Assembly: GCA_900618425.1 (NCBI GenBank)
Contig: UZAN01041596.1
Coordinates: forward strand, 20,841 to 54,391
From: Echinostoma caproni
Taxonomy: Eukaryota > Platyhelminthes > Trematoda > Plagiorchiida > Echinostomatidae
Length of the DNA stretch: 33,551 nucleotides
Reading direction: 5' to 3'
Positions 29,970 through 33,551 of this stretch are shown here, in pieces. Within the stretch, counting starts at the first letter, position 1. Each line of letters opens with the position of its first letter. The translations under genes and the position numbers were made by a program. Below the pieces are notes generated by a model, which was not told where the DNA came from, made no database searches, and was given only the letters and a program-made list of their open reading frames with translations.

Positions 29970-30660
29970 GAATGAGAGTGATGTTGCACGAGTTTGATTA
30001 ACACCTGTATGCCCTTTCGATTGTCTGCCGCACGTGAGCGGTGCACGCGTGAGAACCAGGCTGGTTTTAGACCTGATTGAGGTTTTATCGATCACATCTT
30101 CACTATTCACCAAACTCTAGAACACCGAAATTCTTTTTGCACACCCACGATCCAAAAGCGGCCTTCGACTCAGTCGACCACTCGAAATTCTGGCGCTACT
30201 TACCTCTGAACGGTAGGCACGAGAAGTACATTTCAATTTTAATTTTAATTTATGCCAGTAGCCGAAGTCGAGCTGGAGCTCATACCTTTTTCGTCCTAGT
30301 TCAATCCATAAAAGTGATTATCTATAGGGTTGTTCTCCTTCTTTCCATTTCTAACTAACCCTGTCATAGTTGTAGTTCTTGCAACAGCCCTATCGTACGA
30401 GGATATCGATATCGATTTACTTCCAGGTGGCAGACTGTTTGACCTAGAGTATGCGGACGACACTGTGCCGCTAAGTGAAGATCCGGATTAGTTGCAAGCT
30501 TTTCGGGATAGTTTGATTGCGTTCGATATGCGTTTTTCACCTTCAAAGTGTTAAATGCTACTACAAGATTGGGTTGGTCTAGACCCCAACCTCACCCTGA
30601 CTGGGGAGGTAGTAAAATAAATGGATAAATTCTGCTATCTGGACAGGTTTTTTGGCCTTG
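29970..30660 (+). mobile_element. RTE-clade LINE, reverse transcriptase fragment
   Basis: The + strand encodes CTRENQAGFRPD, then GFIDHIFTIHQTLEHRN, KAAFDSVDHSKFWRYLPLNG and EKYISILI. After a deletion, DIDIDLLPGGRLFDLEYADD keeps the catalytic YADD intact, and LLQDWVGLDPNLTLTGEVVK and MDKFCYLDRF follow. These are consecutive RTE reverse-transcriptase blocks, with the GVRQGCPLS block missing near 30300-30380. Related on DNA level to the minus-strand copy at 5930-6170 (for example TTGCAAGCTTTT). The C-terminal domain is lost; a SINE follows. Confidence 0.78.
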
Positions 30661-30879
30661 GTGAAGACCGGCGACATATCGAAGCTTCAATCCAGCGATC
30701 TGATTCTGTGACCAGCCAGTTAACTGAACGCACTGTTGTAGTGATAGTGAATTCACGGTCAATTCGTCGTCCACCAATGGGACACTGCACATGCATTAAA
30801 CGTCTTGTGTTACGCGATATTAGCTGGTGGAAGACTGCGTGCTCGGAGTGCATTACACAGGCGCAGACTATGTCTGTGG

Positions 30880-31060
30880 CACAGCACGGGTCGGTGGTGG
30901 CCCGATGGGAATGTCACATAATTATCACCCCGGCATACGAGTGTTCGAATCACACCACCACCACTTTTTCCACTGTGTGTTGTATGGCAGCCCTTTGATT
31001 GACCGCATCCTCCTCCCTGAAAATTGCACCAAAATTTATTCAACTAAATGAAGTAAAAGT
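30880..31060 (+). repeat. tRNA-derived SINE, family 2, best copy
   Basis: GGTGGTG (30893-30899) pairs 7 of 7 with CACCACC (30956-30962) as an acceptor stem. Between them lie A box GTGGCCCGATGGGAATG and T arm GAGTG-TTCGAAT-CACAC (4 of 5 pairs), in 70 nt overall. The D and anticodon stems are not recognisable, so it is a tRNA-related SINE head and not a functional tRNA. The body (TGTGTTGTATGGCAGCCC, CCTGAAAATTGCACC) and A-rich end match 1280-1432. Confidence 0.65.
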
Positions 31061-31287
31061 GAAGTGGGAGTATACACCCGTCATAAATTATATTATGGAA
31101 TACCCGATATTGACATATCAGATGGTCTCTCTTCTCCCTCATGCAATCTTGGTGTGATTAACCGCAATAAGATTAGGGCGCTCCCACTATGGCTGCTTTA
31201 CATTCTTCTTGCTTATTCATTTAATAATTTTCCTGCTTTTACGCTCCCGTCGCTCTCTTCTCCCGTTAACGCATCGATTGCAAACAG
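31061..31287 (+). other. intron 6, last part
   Basis: AT-rich sequence ending in a long pyrimidine tract (CTCCCGTCGCTCTCTTCTCC) about 30 nt before the acceptor of exon 7. No repeat seen. Confidence 0.5.
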
Positions 31288-31558
31288 GCGCGGCGTGTGA
31301 ACCGAACCTTGTTCCAACGCGCCTATGAGGCAGTTGTACGCAGTCAGGATCTTGTTTACAATCTGTCCTTGCCACAAGCACAGCTGGATAATCAGGAATT
31401 GGAGTTCGGGCCAGTAAGATTCTACGAGGTTTGCCAGAAGACTCTGACTCTGACCAATACCGGATTGGGTGATTTGCAGTACAATTTTCGACGCGAAGGT
31501 ATCGCAGATTTCCCAGCCTGGTTGACAATCAGTCCAGAATCGATGGCCGTAGAAAAAG
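31288..31558 (+). CDS. OCRL: OCRL-like exon 7: first part of ASH domain
   Basis: The acceptor (GATTGCAAACAG) ends at 31287. The sequence ARRVNRTLFQRAYEAVVRSQD continues directly from FKIG of exon 6, as OCRL's FDIGVRVVNDELYRKTLEEIVRSLD does. After the linker, LEFGPVRFYEVCQKTLTLTN starts the ASH (ASPM-SPD2-Hydin) immunoglobulin-like domain, and PAWLTISPESMAVEK follows. In vertebrates this domain binds Rab GTPases and targets the enzyme to endosomes and Golgi. It ends with one base of a Gly codon before GTATGC (GT at 31559), phase 1; the donor is weaker than the others but the phase match to exon 8 is exact. Confidence 0.93.
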
Positions 31559-31782
31559 GTATGCAATGTCTCAATCTCGGATTCATTTGCCTGAATGAGT
31601 GAATATTCTCTCGATCGTTCGAATTATGCGTACTGATGTTTTCGTTTTCTCGATTGATAACTTTTTCTTATCTACCGTGAGCACATTTGTTGTATTTCTT
31701 GTTCTCGACTAATATTTCGCTCACTTGCCTCGTTTGATTGAGTTCATTCAATCGTTTCTGCCTCTCTTTTAATTATTCCAGT

Positions 31783-32000
31783 ATCTTATGGTGAATTTTG
31801 TCATGCAAAGAGCAAATTTAACATAAAATGAAAAACCAGGAAGCGCTGGACAGCTGTTGCGACCTGGTTGGGTCTCATTTGCAGTGCGAGCCCTTCGACC
31901 CATCTTTGAAGGCGGAACGCAAGCGTGCCACCCACTTGGCCCCCAAGGCAGCTGACCAGATCGTTTTTCATTTCTCCATGCACGATAAAACACAACCTTT
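31783..32000 (-). repeat. tRNA-derived SINE, family 1, copy 2
   Basis: The minus strand has GGGGCCAAGTGGGTGGCACG (an A-box region), CTTGCGTTCCGCC, then GATGGGTCGAAGGGCTCGC (weak B box), TGCAAATGAGACCC and CTGTCCAGCGCTTCC. It aligns along its length with copy 1 at 5040-5330, which has kept the better B box. The 71-residue + strand frame here is a shadow. Confidence 0.58.
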
Positions 32001-32083
32001 TTGCGAGCCTATTGCACGCACCTCACCTTGCACATCTCAGTAGTAGCCTCTAACGTTAGGACTCGGTTCAAAACATTTCAACC

Positions 32084-32171
32084 CGATTACACGTAACATT
32101 GGAGAAACGGAGGATTCGGTTTGTTTATATGTTGACATTGAAGTCCCGGGTTCGATCCCCAGTTGATCGAT
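32084..32171 (+). other. degenerate tRNA-like sequence
   Basis: GTCCCGGGTTCGATCCCCAG (32143-32162) is a good T arm and B box. TTGATCG directly after it can pair at 6 of 7 positions with CGATTAC (32084-32090). The intervening D and anticodon arms are not convincing and the total of about 88 nt is long. Most likely another SINE head. Confidence 0.3.
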
Positions 32172-32901
32172 GAATTCGCACAGCTGCCGTGTTCCATGTT
32201 TCCGTTGGTCGACACCAGTCACTCATTTTGTCGCCATGACAGTGCGTGGATGTAGTGACAGCCACACCTCATGGAACCTGCGTGAAAGGCGAGCTAAATC
32301 AATCGAGACCGGGCTTCGTGGGATTCGGTTATGTGAATCAGGTCCAACAGGCGCAACCCTAATCTTGTTCCAACGACTAAAAGGTCTTTTTCAACTCAAG
32401 GGTTTCACTGAAATAGATTCCACATCGGCAGTTCCTGGTGCCTGTGAACAATTGAATGGTTTATGGCAAATTTACTTTATTCTATAGCCTGCTTGGTCAC
32501 ATTTTGTGTGTGCAAAGGTGCACCTTTGAACAATAAGCCCTCATTTATAACACATTTCCATGACGCTTCATGGTCTGGTCATCAAATCAATCGTATCATC
32601 CTCTCGCACGAGATGAACAAGTAACAGAAGGAACATATGTGATTGCAGAAGCTCAGGGATGTGATCCGCATGTTTGCTGATACCATATCTTATTCCCCAA
32701 AGAACCTTTTACACTTGGTGTTGGACAATCTGATTGCATCATTCTGCCCGTCTTTGTTTGTCGTTCGATTACAGTGCTACTGTTTCCAAAATAGAGCAGG
32801 GTTAGTGCGTGGCACCAACTGTGTGGCATCGTTGTAAGCATCAAATGAATATTTGAGTAATCGTGCTGTTGTGTCCATGTGTGTATGTATTCCGATCTCA
32901 G
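32172..32901 (+). other. intron 7, last part; nothing recognised
   Basis: Open frames at 32170-32487 and 32653-32907 (minus) carry no motif. A short self-complementary TGCAAAGGTGCACCTTTG lies at about 32511-32528. Ends in the exon 8 acceptor. Confidence 0.45.
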
Positions 32902-33140
32902 GGGCATCGGTCCAGATCAACGTGGAAATCTTTGTAAAACCGGAACTGGTGTCTTCCATGAACAGTGGCGAGAATCAGCTGTCCACAATTGTCATTTTAC
33001 GTCTAAACGGTGGCAAAGATTATTTTGTCTCCATCGCTGGTCAGTTCATCCCGACTTGTTTCGGTCTTCCACTGCGGCTGCTACTTTCGTTGGAGACAGC
33101 CCCTGTCGCCTGGCTACCAGTCGAAGAATTGCAGACTAAG
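32902..33140 (+). CDS. OCRL: OCRL-like exon 8: end of ASH domain
   Basis: The acceptor (TCCGATCTCAG) ends at 32901. The exon completes Gly and reads ASVQINVEIFVKPELVSSMN, then NQLSTIVILRLNGGKDYFVS and IAGQFIPTCFGLPLRLL. This matches the OCRL ASH-domain end (IDLELFV...LNSGEDKI...[23 protein letters not shown]). It ends VEELQTK at phase 0 before GTGAGT (GT at 33141), so at least one more exon follows beyond the window; in this family that would encode the linker with clathrin/APPL1-binding sites in vertebrates and the RhoGAP-like domain. Confidence 0.93.
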
Positions 33141-33551
33141 GTGAGTCAGTACTGTTGCATCCTATTCTGATTCACGTTTTCGGGTATGCGCGTGTTGCTT
33201 GCTAATCGAGCGCATGACGCTTACCGTCCTGGGTTAACCGAAAGGTGCTTTTCTACGGGCTAAATTGAAAAAAGAAACACAATATTCTGTTACTGCACCA
33301 TTTGCGTCAAAGTGTATTTCGCCATATCTCAAATGGTGTCTTGTAGCGGAGGAATGCAATTCATAAACAGCATTCTTTGGTAGCAACATTTAAGCTAAAT
33401 ATTACCCATGGTGGTGTAAATGGATGAAATGTTCTTTCTGTTGGCCCCAGGGGTGGTCTTATTGCTTAGTTCAAATTCTTCGATAGACCTTAACAATTTT
33501 TCGCCCCTCTATGAACAGGGGATATATGGGGTACCCGGTGGGAGTGACACG
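33141..33551 (+). other. start of intron 8
   Basis: Begins with GTGAGT after exon 8. No further exon or repeat recognised before the window ends. Confidence 0.6.

Larger units (their letters stand above)
9510..33140 (+). other. OCRL: OCRL/INPP5B-like inositol 5-phosphatase gene, partial, 8 exons
   Basis: Overview of the spliced gene. Eight + strand coding exons joined at GT-AG introns give 560 codons with compatible phases throughout (introns phase 2,0,2,0,2,0,1 in order, and phase 0 after the last). Domain order is linker, type II inositol polyphosphate 5-phosphatase domain, then ASH domain, which is the order of vertebrate OCRL and INPP5B. Family members hydrolyse the 5-phosphate of PI(4,5)P2 and related lipids on endosomal, Golgi and ciliary membranes. 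The N-terminal PH domain and C-terminal RhoGAP-like domain are not seen and probably lie in flanking sequence. Invertebrates often have a single gene for the OCRL/INPP5B pair, so the symbol means the family rather than strict orthology. Intron lengths are about 5778, 1579, 2232, 1139, 4439, 5441 and 1343 nt; the second contains an assembly gap, so its length is nominal. Confidence 0.93.

Noticed and set aside
32143..32162. Functional tRNA gene suggested by a very good T arm
   Set aside because: D and anticodon arms are not recognisable and the length is about 88 nt; a SINE-derived remnant is more likely.

Overview
This is a piece of eukaryotic nuclear DNA. It carries eight exons of one spliced gene, separated by introns of 1.1-5.8 kb that are full of decayed transposable elements. 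Predicted proteins in the introns are short and broken, all splice borders are GT-AG, and the transposon families (RTE-clade and CR1/Jockey-type LINEs, tRNA-derived SINEs, a pogo/Tigger-like DNA transposon) fit a flatworm, most likely a digenean trematode. That placement is my inference; species cannot be fixed from this window.

The gene is an OCRL/INPP5B-type inositol polyphosphate 5-phosphatase on the + strand. Eight exons at about 9510-9775, 15554-15896, 17476-17678, 19911-20022, 21162-21271, 25711-25846, 31288-31558 and 32902-33140 join with matching phases into 1,680 nt (560 codons). They encode the end of the linker before the catalytic domain, the whole 5-phosphatase domain (WNVNG, FQELD, NCHLAA, GDLNYR, YCDRILW and SDHKPV motifs) and the following ASH domain. 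The N-terminal PH part and the C-terminal RhoGAP-like part expected of this family are not visible and probably lie outside the window.

Layout: 1-395 RTE 3' end (+); 1.2-1.4 kb SINE; 3.2-4.6 kb dispersed repeats, a perfect 34-bp palindrome and a 21-bp tandem array; 4987-5923 a unit bounded by ~60-bp inverted repeats with a SINE inside; 5.9-7.9 kb RTE copy (-) containing a hairpin/hammerhead-like motif; 9.5 kb exon 1; 10.6-11.9 kb internally deleted RTE (-); 12527-14992 a complete but dead pogo-like transposon with TIRs and TA target-site duplication, which contains a second array of the same 21-bp repeat; 15.1-15.2 kb SINE-like head; exon 2; a 989-nt assembly gap; 17093-17289 a repeat identical over 197 nt to 22482-22678; exon 3; an unexplained 300-nt open exon-like block (17931-18230); 18.4-19.1 kb RTE 3' end (-); exons 4 and 5; 23.2-25.0 kb a CR1-like element (-) split by an RTE fragment; exon 6; 26.5-29.25 kb a long CR1/Jockey-type element (+); 30.0-30.7 kb RTE (+); SINEs; exons 7 and 8.

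Only the phosphatase exons look like functional coding sequence. No prokaryotic-style system, rRNA or CRISPR was found. The most unusual non-genic signals are the paired 21-bp arrays, the covarying hairpin motif in two copies, the 34-bp palindrome and the unassigned 300-nt block.
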